NCBI GenBank assembly: GCA_026399515.1 | Contig: JAPLQT010000117.1 | Span: forward strand, 80,115-144,114 | DNA: 64,000 nucleotides | Origin: Pseudomonadota bacterium | Lineage (GTDB): Bacteria; Pseudomonadota; Gammaproteobacteria; Burkholderiales; Rhodocyclaceae | Reading direction: 5' to 3' | Shown here: in pieces, positions 26,620-34,467 of the stretch | How the letters are laid out: each line of letters starts with the position of its first letter | Numbering within the stretch: position 1 is the first letter of the stretch | The notes under the pieces: generated by a model | What the model was told of the DNA's origin: nothing | The model's input: the letters and a program-made list of their open reading frames with translations, nothing else | Database searches by the model: none | Translations under genes and position numbers: made by a program

Positions 26620-27033
26620 TTACCTCAATTGACGCGTAACGAATGTCGTTTCAATCGGCAGTTTGGCCGCCGCGAGGCGGAACGCCTCACGCGCCAAGAC
26701 TTCATCAACGCCATCCATTTCATACAACACTTTGCCCGGCTGTATCTCCGCAACCCAGTACTCGGGATTGCCTTTGCCGTTACCCATACGAACTTCCAGG
26801 GGCTTCTTGGAGATCGGCTTGTCGGGGAAAATGCGAATCCAGATGCGGCCGCCGCGCTTGATGTGGCGGGTCATGGCGCGTCGCGCCGACTCGATCTGGC
26901 GCGCCGTCAATCGGCCGCGGCCGACGGCTTTCAGTCCGTACTCGCCGAAGCTGACCTTGGCGCCTCGGGTAGCGACCCCCTTATTGCGGCCTTTTTGCTG
27001 TTTGCGGTATTTGGTGCGAGCGGGTTGCAGCAT
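26620..27033 (-). CDS. rplP: 50S ribosomal protein L16
   Basis: A 137-residue protein starting [19 protein letters not shown] with the conserved [18 protein letters not shown] and [19 protein letters not shown]. Between rpsC and rpmC. Confidence 0.98.
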   Translation of the reverse strand: MLQPARTKYRKQQKGRNKGVATRGAKVSFGEYGLKAVGRGRLTARQIESARRAMTRHIKRGGRIWIRIFPDKPISKKPLEVRMGNGKGNPEYWVAEIQPGKVLYEMDGVDEVLAREAFRLAAAKLPIETTFVTRQLR

Positions 27034-27038
27034 GGTTA

Positions 27039-27980
27039 TTACTCCTTAGCGTCCTTGTCCGCAGCCACGTCCGGCTTCGCGGCAGCGGGCTTGCGCACAC
27101 GCTTGACGGGGGCCTTGGCCTCGGTAGCGGCTTCTTTAGCCGGCGCTTTAGCCGGAGTCTTCTTGACGGTCTCATCGACTGTGGCTGTCTCGGGCTTGGG
27201 CTCAGCAGGCTTGCGGGCGGTACGCTTGACCACCGCCGCCGGCTTGGCATCTGCCCCTTCGACCGGGGGGGTACTGGGCGGAGCACGGCGGGTGGTGCCA
27301 CGGCGCTGTTCTTCGGCGCTCGCCTCCGGCACGACCAGCGCCGCGTCATGCTTGGCAGCCATTTCACCTTTGAATACCCAGACCTTAACACCGATGATGC
27401 CGTAGGTGGTCTTCGCTTCGGAAGTGCCGTAATCGATATCCGCACGCAGAGTATGCAAGGGCACGCGGCCCTCGCGGTACCATTCGCGACGCGCAATCTC
27501 GGCGCCGTTGAGACGGCCGGAACTCATGATCTTGATACCCTGGGCACCGAGGCGCATCGCATTCTGCATCGCGCGTTTCATCGCGCGACGGAACATGATG
27601 CGTTTTTCGAGCTGCTGGGCGATCGAGTCGGCGATCAACTGGGCATCGGTCTCGGGCTTGCGGATTTCCTCGATGTTGACATGCACCTGGCCGCCGAGAA
27701 TTTTCTGCAAGTCGGTCTTCAAATGCTCGATGTCCTCGCCTTTCTTGCCGATGACGACGCCGGGCCGGGCGCTGAATACGGTAATGCGCGCGTTCTTGGC
27801 CGGACGCTCGATCACCACGCGCCCCACCGAAGCGTGCGCCAGTTTTTTCTTCAGGTATTCGCGGACCTTGATGTCTTCATTCAACATCACCGGAAAGTTC
27901 TTGCTGTTGGCAAACCAGCGTGAAGACCAGTTGCGCGTGACCGCGAGGCGGAAACCGATCGGATGAATCTTCTGTCCCAT
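27039..27980 (-). CDS. rpsC: 30S ribosomal protein S3 with long basic C-terminal tail
   Basis: A 313-residue protein. Residues 1 to about 206 are normal S3: [12 protein letters not shown], the KH domain around [18 protein letters not shown], and [13 protein letters not shown]. Typical bacterial S3 ends 5-30 residues later. Here about 100 more residues follow, very rich in Ala, Lys, Pro, Val and Glu, with short repeats such as [12 protein letters not shown] and [12 protein letters not shown], like histone H1-type tails. S3 sits at the mRNA entry site, so the tail would reach the ribosome surface. No frame damage is seen. Confidence 0.96.
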   Translation of the reverse strand: MGQKIHPIGFRLAVTRNWSSRWFANSKNFPVMLNEDIKVREYLKKKLAHASVGRVVIERPAKNARITVFSARPGVVIGKKGEDIEHLKTDLQKILGGQVHVNIEEIRKPETDAQLIADSIAQQLEKRIMFRRAMKRAMQNAMRLGAQGIKIMSSGRLNGAEIARREWYREGRVPLHTLRADIDYGTSEAKTTYGIIGVKVWVFKGEMAAKHDAALVVPEASAEEQRRGTTRRAPPSTPPVEGADAKPAAVVKRTARKPAEPKPETATVDETVKKTPAKAPAKEAATEAKAPVKRVRKPAAAKPDVAADKDAKE

Positions 27981-27989
27981 AGTTTTTCC

Positions 27990-28319
27990 TTAGTCCCCGA
28001 CGGTGACGTAGATGTGACTCGTCTGTTTGAGGATGTGATTGCCACGTCCCTTGGCGCGTGCCGTGAAACGCTTCAGCACCGCGCCCTTTTCGACATGGAT
28101 GACCTTGACCTTGAGCGCATCGATGTCGGCGCCATCGTTGTGCTCGGCGTTGGCGATCGCCGACTCGAGCACTTTCTTGATGATGGTGGCGCCTTTCTTG
28201 GGCGAAAAGGCCAGGATGTTGAGCGCCTGGTCGACCGACTTGCCGCGCACCAGGTCGGCCACCAGCCGCCCCTTTTGTGCCGACAAGCGAACGCCGCGGA
28301 GAATCGCATTGGTTTCCAT
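27990..28319 (-). CDS. rplV: 50S ribosomal protein L22
   Basis: A 109-residue protein of the exit tunnel starting [20 protein letters not shown], with the loop region [20 protein letters not shown]. The ATG at 28319 has AAGGA 6 bp ahead; the ATG at 28325 abuts it and is less likely. Confidence 0.97.
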   Translation of the reverse strand: METNAILRGVRLSAQKGRLVADLVRGKSVDQALNILAFSPKKGATIIKKVLESAIANAEHNDGADIDALKVKVIHVEKGAVLKRFTARAKGRGNHILKQTSHIYVTVGD

Positions 28320-28328
28320 TGTCATTCC

Positions 28329-28610
28329 TTACTTCTTGACCGCGGCCTTTTTGCCGGCGGTATGACCCTTGAAGGTTCGCGTCAGGGCGAATTCGCCGAG
28401 CTTGTGCCCGACCATGTTTTCCGAGACGTAGACCGGAATATGTTGCTTGCCGTTATGCACGGCGATCGTCAGGCCGACAAGATCCGGCAGGATGGTCGAG
28501 CGGCGCGACCAGGTCTTGATCGGGCGTTTGTCGCTCGTACCGCGCAGCGCATCGACTTTTTTGAGCAAATGGGCATCGATGAACGGGCCCTTTTTAAGCG
28601 AACGTGTCAT
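28329..28610 (-). CDS. rpsS: 30S ribosomal protein S19
   Basis: A 93-residue protein starting [19 protein letters not shown], with [20 protein letters not shown] and the conserved [16 protein letters not shown]. Between rplB and rplV. Confidence 0.98.
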   Translation of the reverse strand: MTRSLKKGPFIDAHLLKKVDALRGTSDKRPIKTWSRRSTILPDLVGLTIAVHNGKQHIPVYVSENMVGHKLGEFALTRTFKGHTAGKKAAVKK

Positions 28611-28613
28611 TTA

Positions 28614-29447
28614 TCACCTCTTATTTCTTGGCCGGCGGGCAACGATCATCACGCTGGTGCGCTTGTTGCGGCGCGTGCGATAGCCTTTCGTCTTGGTGCC
28701 CCACGGACTGACCGGATGCATACCGGCTGCTGTCCTGCCTTCGCCACCGCCGTGCGGGTGGTCGACCGGGTTCATCACCACGCCGCGCACCGTCGGGCGT
28801 ATGCCGCGCCAGCGGTTGGCGCCGGCCTTGCCGATGGAGCGCAGGCTGTTTTCCTCGTTGCCGACCTCGCCGATGGTGGCGCGGCACTCGACATGCACCC
28901 GGCGGATTTCGCCGGAGCGCAGACGCAACTGGGCATACACGCCTTCGCGTGCCATCAGTTGCACCGAAGTGCCTGCGGCACGGGCAATCTGGGCGCCCTT
29001 GCCGGGGATCATCTCGATGCAGTGGATGGTCGTTCCGACGGGGATATTTCGGATCGGCAGCGTATTGCCCGGCTTGATCGGCGCTTCCGCGCCGCTGATC
29101 AACTGTGCGCCGACCGCCACGCCTTTCGGGGCGATGATGTAGCGGCGCTCGCCATCCGCATAGAGCAGCAACGCCAGGTTGGCGGTACGGTTGGGGTCGT
29201 ATTCGAGGCGTTCGACCTTGGCGACGATGCCATCCTTGTTGCGGCGAAAATCGACGATGCGATAATGCTGCTTGTGGCCGCCGCCCTGATGACGGACGGT
29301 GATATGGCCATGGTTGTTGCGTCCGGCCTTGCTGTGTTTCTTTTCCAGTAGCGCGGCATGCGGGCGTCCCTTGTGCAGATCGGGATTGACGATCTTGACG
29401 AGCGAACGACGGCCGGGAGATGTCGGCTTGACTTTGACGAGTGCCAT
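28614..29447 (-). CDS. rplB: 50S ribosomal protein L2
   Basis: A 277-residue protein needed for peptidyl-transferase activity. Seen are [20 protein letters not shown] and the near-invariant [15 protein letters not shown] with the active-site His. Its start overlaps the rplW stop by 1 bp. Confidence 0.98.
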   Translation of the reverse strand: MALVKVKPTSPGRRSLVKIVNPDLHKGRPHAALLEKKHSKAGRNNHGHITVRHQGGGHKQHYRIVDFRRNKDGIVAKVERLEYDPNRTANLALLLYADGERRYIIAPKGVAVGAQLISGAEAPIKPGNTLPIRNIPVGTTIHCIEMIPGKGAQIARAAGTSVQLMAREGVYAQLRLRSGEIRRVHVECRATIGEVGNEENSLRSIGKAGANRWRGIRPTVRGVVMNPVDHPHGGGEGRTAAGMHPVSPWGTKTKGYRTRRNKRTSVMIVARRPRNKR

Positions 29448-29758
29448 TAAGCGGCCCCCCCTTCAGCGAAATTGATTTCCTGTCCGGGCTTGAGGCAGAC
29501 GAAGGCTTTCTTCGCATCGCTGCGGCGCCCGTTGAAGCGGCCAAAGCGCTTGGCTTTGCCCTTCATATTGGATATTTGCACCGACTCGACCTGAACCTTG
29601 AACATCAACTCGACGGCGGCCTTGACTTCCGGCTTGGTGGCATCGGAGGCGACGAAGAAAATCACCTGCTCGTTCTTGTCGGCGATGTAAGTGGCTTTTT
29701 CGGATATTTGGGGCGCGAGCAATATTTGCAGCAGGCGTTCCTGATTGAATGTGGTCAT
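29447..29758 (-). CDS. rplW: 50S ribosomal protein L23
   Basis: A 103-residue exit-site protein that docks trigger factor and SRP. It has [20 protein letters not shown] and the VFKV-like strand [19 protein letters not shown]. Overlaps rplD by 4 bp. Confidence 0.97.
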   Translation of the reverse strand: MTTFNQERLLQILLAPQISEKATYIADKNEQVIFFVASDATKPEVKAAVELMFKVQVESVQISNMKGKAKRFGRFNGRRSDAKKAFVCLKPGQEINFAEGGAA

Positions 29759-30375
29759 CCCAGCATCTCCTCAAACTTGGCCACGGCGCTCTTGGTCAGC
29801 AGCACTTTGGGGAAACGGATCAGGGACAAGGGATCGGTTTCGGAAACCTCCAGCACCAGCACCCTGGGGAGATTGCGCGAGGCCAGATAAATGTTCTCTT
29901 CCAGCGCGGCGGTGACCATCAACACCGAGTCGAGACCCATGCCCTTGAGTTTCTGCGCCAGAAGCTTGGTCTTCGGCGTATCGAAGCTGAAATCCTCGAT
30001 CACCACCAGGCGATCTTCACGCGCCAGTTGCGACAGGATCGCCGCCAGGCCGGCGCGGTACATCTTGCGGTTGACCTTCTGGCTGAAGTTTTCTTCCGGC
30101 GAATTCGGGAAAATCCGTCCACCGCCACGCCACAGCGGACTCGAGGTCATACCGGCACGCGCGCGGCCGGTGCCTTTCTGGCGGAACGGTTTCTTGGTGC
30201 TGTGATGAACCTGCTCACGATCCTTCTGTGCGCGGTTGCCGGAGCGGGCGTTGGCTTGATAGGCAACGACCACTTGATGCACCAGGGCCTGGTTGTAGTC
30301 GCGACCGAACAGCGCATCGGACGCGCTCATGGTGGCGGCTGGCTGGCCTTGTTCGTTGATGAGTTTGAGTTCCAT
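29755..30375 (-). CDS. rplD: 50S ribosomal protein L4
   Basis: A 206-residue protein with the tunnel loop [20 protein letters not shown] and the globular ending. In Escherichia coli L4 also represses the S10 operon through a long leader; no such long leader is seen here. Stop and start overlap neighbours by a few bases. Confidence 0.98.
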   Translation of the reverse strand: MELKLINEQGQPAATMSASDALFGRDYNQALVHQVVVAYQANARSGNRAQKDREQVHHSTKKPFRQKGTGRARAGMTSSPLWRGGGRIFPNSPEENFSQKVNRKMYRAGLAAILSQLAREDRLVVIEDFSFDTPKTKLLAQKLKGMGLDSVLMVTAALEENIYLASRNLPRVLVLEVSETDPLSLIRFPKVLLTKSAVAKFEEMLG

Positions 30376-31016
30376 TACGCCCCCTTCACTGCGGGACGGA
30401 CAATCACGTCGCCGCCCTTGGAGCCCGGCACGGCGCCCTTGACCATCAGCAACTGGCGTGCCTCATCGATGCGCACCACTTCCAGGTTTTGCTGGGTCTT
30501 GCTGACGTCACCGAGGTGGCCGGCCATGCGCTTGCCGGGGAACACACGGCCCGGATCCTGGGCCATGCCGATCGAACCGGCGGAATTGTGCGACAGCGAG
30601 TTGCCGTGCGAAGCCCGGTTGGACGAAAAGTGGTACCGCTTGATCGCGCCGGTGAAACCCTTGCCGATCGAGGTACCGCTGACGTCGACCATCTGGCCGA
30701 CGGTGAATATCGACACGCCGACGACATCGCCAGGCTTGAAGCCGGACAACTGTTCCTGCGTGATGCGGAATTCCCTGAGAACCACGCCGGCTTCTACGCC
30801 GGCCTTGGCAAGATGCCCCGCCGCAGCCTTGTTGACGCGGCTGGCGCGGCGCTTGCCGAAAGTCACCTGGACCGCGGCATAGCCGTCGGAGTCAGGGGTT
30901 TTGATCTGGGTCACGCGGTTGTTCGACACATCGAGCACGGTAACCGGGATGGTCGAGCCATCATCGGAAAATATGCGGGTCATGCCGACTTTGCGACCCA
31001 CTAGGCCTAAAGTCAT
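30375..31016 (-). CDS. rplC: 50S ribosomal protein L3
   Basis: A 213-residue protein starting [16 protein letters not shown], with the loop [20 protein letters not shown] that contains the methylated Gln region in other species. GGAGG lies upstream of the ATG. The 108 bp to rpsJ contain small hairpins only. Confidence 0.98.
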   Translation of the reverse strand: MTLGLVGRKVGMTRIFSDDGSTIPVTVLDVSNNRVTQIKTPDSDGYAAVQVTFGKRRASRVNKAAAGHLAKAGVEAGVVLREFRITQEQLSGFKPGDVVGVSIFTVGQMVDVSGTSIGKGFTGAIKRYHFSSNRASHGNSLSHNSAGSIGMAQDPGRVFPGKRMAGHLGDVSKTQQNLEVVRIDEARQLLMVKGAVPGSKGGDVIVRPAVKGA

Positions 31017-31124
31017 TTTTTGTTTCCTCCAGAGAGGTGCCGACTGCTATTGGTCGGCCAATCACCAAAAGTGAGGGAATTCGCGAAGAGCTTCTTCGCC
31101 AACACCCCACTCACTGCTTACTAC

Positions 31125-31436
31125 TTACTGCAACTTAATTTCTACATCCACACCCGCCGGCAAGTCCAGCTTCATCAGGGCATCCACCGTCTTATCGGTC
31201 GGATCGATGATGTCCATCAGGCGAAGATGCGTACGGATTTCGAACTGGTCACGCGAGGTCTTGTTGACATGCGGCGAACGCAGGATATTGAAACGCTCGA
31301 TGCGGGTCGGCAGGGGCACGGGGCCACGCACTACCGCACCGGTACGCTTGGCCGTATCGACGATTTCGCGAGCCGACTGATCGATCAGGCGATAGTCGAA
31401 AGCCTTGAGGCGAATGCGTATCTTCTGGTTCTGCAT
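31125..31436 (-). CDS. rpsJ: 30S ribosomal protein S10
   Basis: A 103-residue protein, also known as NusE in antitermination. It starts [19 protein letters not shown] and has [20 protein letters not shown]. The start at 31436 has AAAGGT upstream; longer in-frame readings reach into the dispersed repeat and are artefacts. First gene of the S10 operon. The usual upstream neighbours tuf, fusA, rpsG and rpsL are not in the window. Confidence 0.97.
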   Translation of the reverse strand: MQNQKIRIRLKAFDYRLIDQSAREIVDTAKRTGAVVRGPVPLPTRIERFNILRSPHVNKTSRDQFEIRTHLRLMDIIDPTDKTVDALMKLDLPAGVDVEIKLQ

Positions 31437-31496
31437 GTCGATTACCTTTAAAGAGCGGGGCCGCAAAAAGCCGCGGCGGAAGCGCGAAAGAGCGGA

Positions 31497-31525
31497 ATCA
31501 TACTGTGTTTTGTAGGGCAATGCAA
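31497..31525 (-). promoter_or_regulatory. S10-operon promoter upstream of rpsJ
   Basis: On the minus strand TTGCAT (31525-31520), a 17-bp spacer and TATGAT (31502-31497). Transcription would start near 31490, leaving a leader of only about 55 nt with a small CCGC/GCGG hairpin. The rest of the 310-bp gap up to 31746 holds dispersed repeat copy 2 and nothing else clear. Confidence 0.7.
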
Positions 31526-31583
31526 TACCATTTTGGTGGTTGTTGATGACCAAGGTGCTATTGGTGGGCTCATGACTTCCTAT

Positions 31584-31680
31584 TGCCGGGTCTCGCCCCG
31601 GCGGGCGAGGTACTTTCTTGCTGCGCGGCAAGAACGCACCCAAAGAAACGCTCCCCCGCCGCCTCGGCGTGGCAGAGGGG
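31584..31680 (-). repeat. Dispersed palindromic repeat, copy 2
   Basis: The core 31584-31650 is the reverse of copies 1 and 3: TGCCGGGTCTCGCCCCGG, then TACTTTCTTG, and CCCAAAGAAACG. Beyond the core, TCGGCGTGGCAGAGGGG (31664-31680) matches the outer arm of copy 3. It lies between the S10 promoter and the accessory island. Confidence 0.8.
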
Positions 31681-31746
31681 AAGATCGAGTCCGGCCCACC
31701 TGTTGCTATGCGTGGGCTCAAGCCAATAGCGGACGTTGACTATGTG

Positions 31747-32283
31747 TTAAGAATTGGCCCATACAATTTGGATATCTTCACTCCACTTTAGTCCGACGAC
31801 CTTTGCAGCTTGTCTTAGGACTCGCTGCATCAGATCGCGGGAGGACATATTCGTATCAACATACCAGCCGTTGACCAGATCTTCGCTATACCGACGCACC
31901 CATGAAGAAGACTTGAAGCCGTCAAAAAGGCCCTCGCGAGTCCGTGCTACGTAATTCCTGCTGTAGCCGCAAGCAGCCATCGCAGCAGCCATTGCGTCTC
32001 GTTGTTCGGGAAAATCCTTCCAGAGACGCCTGAGTACGGTAGTGTGCATCCGAACAGTCTTGCGACAAACGATGAACTCGCCCCGGTAAAACACTCCAGG
32101 CTGTCGTCGGGTAGTAGTCGATGAAACTACCGTCGTTGGTCTGGTGCGGTTATCGAGATGGCTGTCCAGCTTTAATCGCTTCCTCCGAAGGGTTTCAAGA
32201 AGCGTCTCGGACGCACCGATAGCTTGGTCGATTCGCTCAAGTTCAACCAGAACTTCCTCATCTTTGAGTAGCAACATCTTCAT
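31747..32283 (-). CDS. Unknown protein, third gene of the island operon
   Basis: A 178-residue protein I do not recognise. Residues 8-42 are a charged Leu/Glu/Arg-rich helix that could form a coiled coil, residues 45-60 are Thr/Ser-rich and probably flexible, and residues 66-178 look like a mixed folded domain with GWYVDTNMSSRDLMQRVL and a final strand DIQIVWANS. There is no signal peptide or membrane segment. The start ATG overlaps the stop of the preceding gene by 4 bp, so the two are translationally coupled. Base composition is clearly AT-richer than the ribosomal genes next to it, a sign of horizontal origin. Confidence 0.7.
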   Translation of the reverse strand: MKMLLLKDEEVLVELERIDQAIGASETLLETLRRKRLKLDSHLDNRTRPTTVVSSTTTRRQPGVFYRGEFIVCRKTVRMHTTVLRRLWKDFPEQRDAMAAAMAACGYSRNYVARTREGLFDGFKSSSWVRRYSEDLVNGWYVDTNMSSRDLMQRVLRQAAKVVGLKWSEDIQIVWANS

Positions 32284-32558
32284 TTCCTCCGAATGCGCGC
32301 AGATAGCCAGCCTGTTGTGATCGTGGTCCCATCAGTGGAACTTTCCAACTTGTAGGCTCTTAGATAACGTTCCATTAGACTCACCGGTTGTCTTCCAAAC
32401 TCTCGTTCCAGTTGCCGGATGCTTCGGTGGCTGAAATAGCGCTTGATGAAGCCGGCACCGGTGTATTCCTCCTCGCCAAATTGGTCGAGCCACTGATCAA
32501 TAAGAGGTGGGATACCACGTTGCTGAGCGCGGACATTGGCATGACGGGTGTTTGCCAT
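32280..32558 (-). CDS. Small DUF4258-like protein, second gene of the island operon
   Basis: A 92-residue basic protein. The start RHANVRAQQRGIPPLIDQWL resembles the DUF4258 opening (His-Ala, then RxxxRGI), and the end has DGTTITTGW where that family has a similar strand. DUF4258 proteins are small folds often found in toxin-antitoxin-like loci. The resemblance is by eye and weak. GGAGA precedes the ATG at 32558, which lies 2 bp after the first gene's stop; the end overlaps the third gene. A toxin-like role is only a guess. Confidence 0.6.
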   Translation of the reverse strand: MANTRHANVRAQQRGIPPLIDQWLDQFGEEEYTGAGFIKRYFSHRSIRQLEREFGRQPVSLMERYLRAYKLESSTDGTTITTGWLSARIRRK

Positions 32559-32559
32559 T

Positions 32560-33177
32560 TCAGTTCTCCTTTGGCGGTAGGCCAAGAAGATCAACTAGAT
32601 CTTCCTGAGGCATATTCATTACGTCCCAAACGTCTTCGCTTATCGCAGTATTCAAGCTGAATAGGTTTGGACCGTTCGTTCCAAATGGGCCGTCCGCGAA
32701 ACAGGCGATGGTGTAGAACTGATCCGAATTCTTAACACGAATCGCGTAGAACGGGTCGTTCAGAAACCCCCAGGCATCGTCGAGGGGTTTCCCTTCAACT
32801 CGAGTTTGTCTTTCGTACTCGATACCAAGCGCGTTGAGATGTAGGTCGCTTGCCAACAGAAAGAACAGCACCCGATTGACAAAAGAATCGCGGGGTATTT
32901 TCTTTGTCCTCAGCACCTCCGCTATGCGGTTGACCAACTTCTCGTCTAACTCAAGAGTGAGCTTTTGCCGATTTGGAAGGGGGCGGTCAAGCAGACGCTG
33001 GTAGACAGCATCCAAATTGGGAATTTCAACCTCCTTGTCGAGATTCTCAATCTCACGACCCAGCAGCGAGTTTAGGTATGAGTCGCGTTTAATATGCAAC
33101 GCACGGAAATCTCGCTTGAGGGCCTTGTCGACTGCTCCCCATACTTGAATCATGATCCGCTTCTTACCAGGTTTCAT
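32560..33177 (-). CDS. Double ribbon-helix-helix-like protein, first gene of the island operon
   Basis: A 205-residue protein from the ATG at 33177. Two segments look like ribbon-helix-helix units: residues about 7-45 (KRIMIQVWGAVDKALKRDF then RDSYLNSLLGREI) and about 72-110 (KLTLELDEKLVNRIAEVL then RDSFVNRVLFFLL), each a strand followed by two helices with an R-D-S turn. The C-terminal 95 residues have no recognised family. The upstream palindrome and direct repeats support DNA binding and autoregulation. An in-frame ATG at 33294 would run through these repeats and is unlikely. Confidence 0.65.
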   Translation of the reverse strand: MKPGKKRIMIQVWGAVDKALKRDFRALHIKRDSYLNSLLGREIENLDKEVEIPNLDAVYQRLLDRPLPNRQKLTLELDEKLVNRIAEVLRTKKIPRDSFVNRVLFFLLASDLHLNALGIEYERQTRVEGKPLDDAWGFLNDPFYAIRVKNSDQFYTIACFADGPFGTNGPNLFSLNTAISEDVWDVMNMPQEDLVDLLGLPPKEN

Positions 33178-33225
33178 TTGTGCCCTCTCACTTCCGAATC
33201 GATATGTGAATGATGGACTAGGAAA

Positions 33226-33257
33226 ACCCATATAGCTATATGTATTTACCCATATAG
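33226..33257. promoter_or_regulatory. Palindrome and direct repeats, putative operator of the island operon
   Basis: CATATAGCTATATG (33229-33242) is a perfect 14-bp palindrome. ACCCATATAG occurs at 33226-33235 and again at 33248-33257, 22 bp apart, about two helical turns. Such phasing fits cooperative binding by ribbon-helix-helix dimers. The site lies 49 bp before the ATG at 33177. Confidence 0.6.
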
Positions 33258-33294
33258 TCGCGAGGCGGCTCGTATCTCCGACGGTTAGGGGCAT

Positions 33295-33490
33295 CCACGT
33301 TTGTCAGCGTCTGTTAGGGATGTTTTAGTGGCCAGCAACGCTCATAAGGTCGGAGGTTGCTTAGGTCGATCTATGGTCCATGCCGCTATCGCGCGTGGGT
33401 GGCTCTTCTTGGTTGGAACCGGAGACTCGCGATACCAATCCGTTCCTAACTTCGGAACACAAATCAGAGCGAAGAGTTTTGAATTACAGT
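33295..33490. other. Non-coding stretch, island
   Basis: Between the operator region and repeat copy 3 no convincing gene was found on either strand. Short frames here lack ribosome-binding sites and conserved motifs. Together with the repeat this makes a gap of almost 590 bp between the island operon and hicB. Confidence 0.5.
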
Positions 33491-33692
33491 CCCCTCTGCC
33501 ACGCCGAACGGAGGACCACCAGACCGGGGAAGTCCGGCCGCGTTGTCTGAGCCGTAGGCGAGTTTAGCGGCCGGCCGGGCTGGTGGTTTGGAGGGAGGGA
33601 AGCCGTAGGCCGGGGCGGCGGGGCGCGTTTCTTTGGGTACTTTCTTGCCGCGCAGCAAGAAAGTGCCTCGCCCGCCGGGGCGAGACCCGGCA
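33491..33692 (+). repeat. Dispersed palindromic repeat, copy 3, with long left arm
   Basis: The core 33626-33692 has CGTTTCTTTGGG, the TACTTTCTTG/CAAGAAAGT stem and CCCGCCGGGGCGAGACCCGG. The left arm starts at 33491 with CCCCTCTGCCACGCCGA, also found in copy 2, but here about 100 bp of GC-rich sequence separate it from the core. Confidence 0.8.
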
Positions 33693-33764
33693 TGTATCGG
33701 CTAACGTTAGATCGCTTGTATTCTCGCCGTGGAGCAAGAAAGCAACAGATCGGCGGCATGCAAC

Positions 33765-34103
33765 TCAGTCTGCCTGTGCCGCCTCTCGTAGCGTCTCGAC
33801 AGCCCACTGGTTCAAACTTTTTCCATGCGATGCCGCGGCGATCACGGCTGCCTCATGAGCTTCAGGGTCAAGACGAAGCACAAACTTGCCAGAATAATGC
33901 TTGCGGGGATCGATGCCGCGCTGCTGACACGCTGCCAGAAAAACCCGCAGCGATGTTTTACCTTCACGGCGCAGGCCTTTAACGTCTGCCGCATAGAAAT
34001 CGGCGCCGCCGTTCAAACCCAGAAACTCGCCACGGAACAAGGAAATCTCCGGATCAAAAGCAATGACGGCCTGATAGCCATCAATCGTCATCACGTTGTT
34101 CAT
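33765..34103 (-). CDS. hicB: HicB-family antitoxin
   Basis: A 112-residue protein. The N-terminal partial RNase-H-like fold (YQAVIAFDPEISLFRGEFLG, FYAADVKGLRREG) is followed by the DNA-binding end FVLRLDPEAHEAAVIAAASH with SLNQWAVETL, a ribbon-helix-helix. It overlaps hicA by 4 bp and follows it, the usual order. It should neutralise HicA and repress the pair. Confidence 0.9.
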   Translation of the reverse strand: MNNVMTIDGYQAVIAFDPEISLFRGEFLGLNGGADFYAADVKGLRREGKTSLRVFLAACQQRGIDPRKHYSGKFVLRLDPEAHEAAVIAAASHGKSLNQWAVETLREAAQAD

Positions 34104-34354
34104 GGTCTTACTCCATTCTCCTCAAGCCACTTTCGGATCGATGCCAGCGCGCCTTTGTCAGTGTCCGGTGAAGGGTGCGGGCGATGGAACACACGCACAA
34201 CGCCGAACAGAAATACCTCAATACGTGAGCCTTCTCGCTCTGAGATCTCAGCTCCCATTTCATTGAACAGAGCTTCTACGTCGGACCAGCGTAGATTCGC
34301 CGATACGGGCCGCGCATAAATCAGTTCAATCGTGCGCTGATGTTTGCGTTTCAT
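34100..34354 (-). CDS. hicA: HicA-family mRNA interferase toxin
   Basis: An 84-residue dsRBD-like toxin. Seen are LRWSDVEALFNEMGAEISER, a strand with GSRIEVFLFG, and FHRPHPSPDTDKGALASIRK, where the His is the likely catalytic residue. It is the first gene of the hicAB pair at the far end of the island. Confidence 0.88.
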   Translation of the reverse strand: MKRKHQRTIELIYARPVSANLRWSDVEALFNEMGAEISEREGSRIEVFLFGVVRVFHRPHPSPDTDKGALASIRKWLEENGVRP

Positions 34355-34467
34355 GGCGCAATAGTACCAATCTTTAGTATCACTTTCAAGACCGATGCGA
34401 TTTTTTCCGGGGCAGGCTGTCGTTGGCTCCGGCTACCCCGGCCAAACCGCGTGGCAACCAAGATAAC

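Noticed and set aside
27963..29351. Plus-strand frame of 462 codons opposite rplV, rpsS and rplB
   Set aside because: It lies over three conserved ribosomal genes and is an antisense shadow.
31437..31721. N-terminal extension of S10 by about 95 residues
   Set aside because: The extra part is a translation of the promoter region and of the dispersed repeat; the normal S10 start has its own ribosome-binding site.
33301..33567. Possible gene in the gap before hicB
   Set aside because: It runs into the dispersed repeat, has no good ribosome-binding site, and the sequence has no recognisable pattern.
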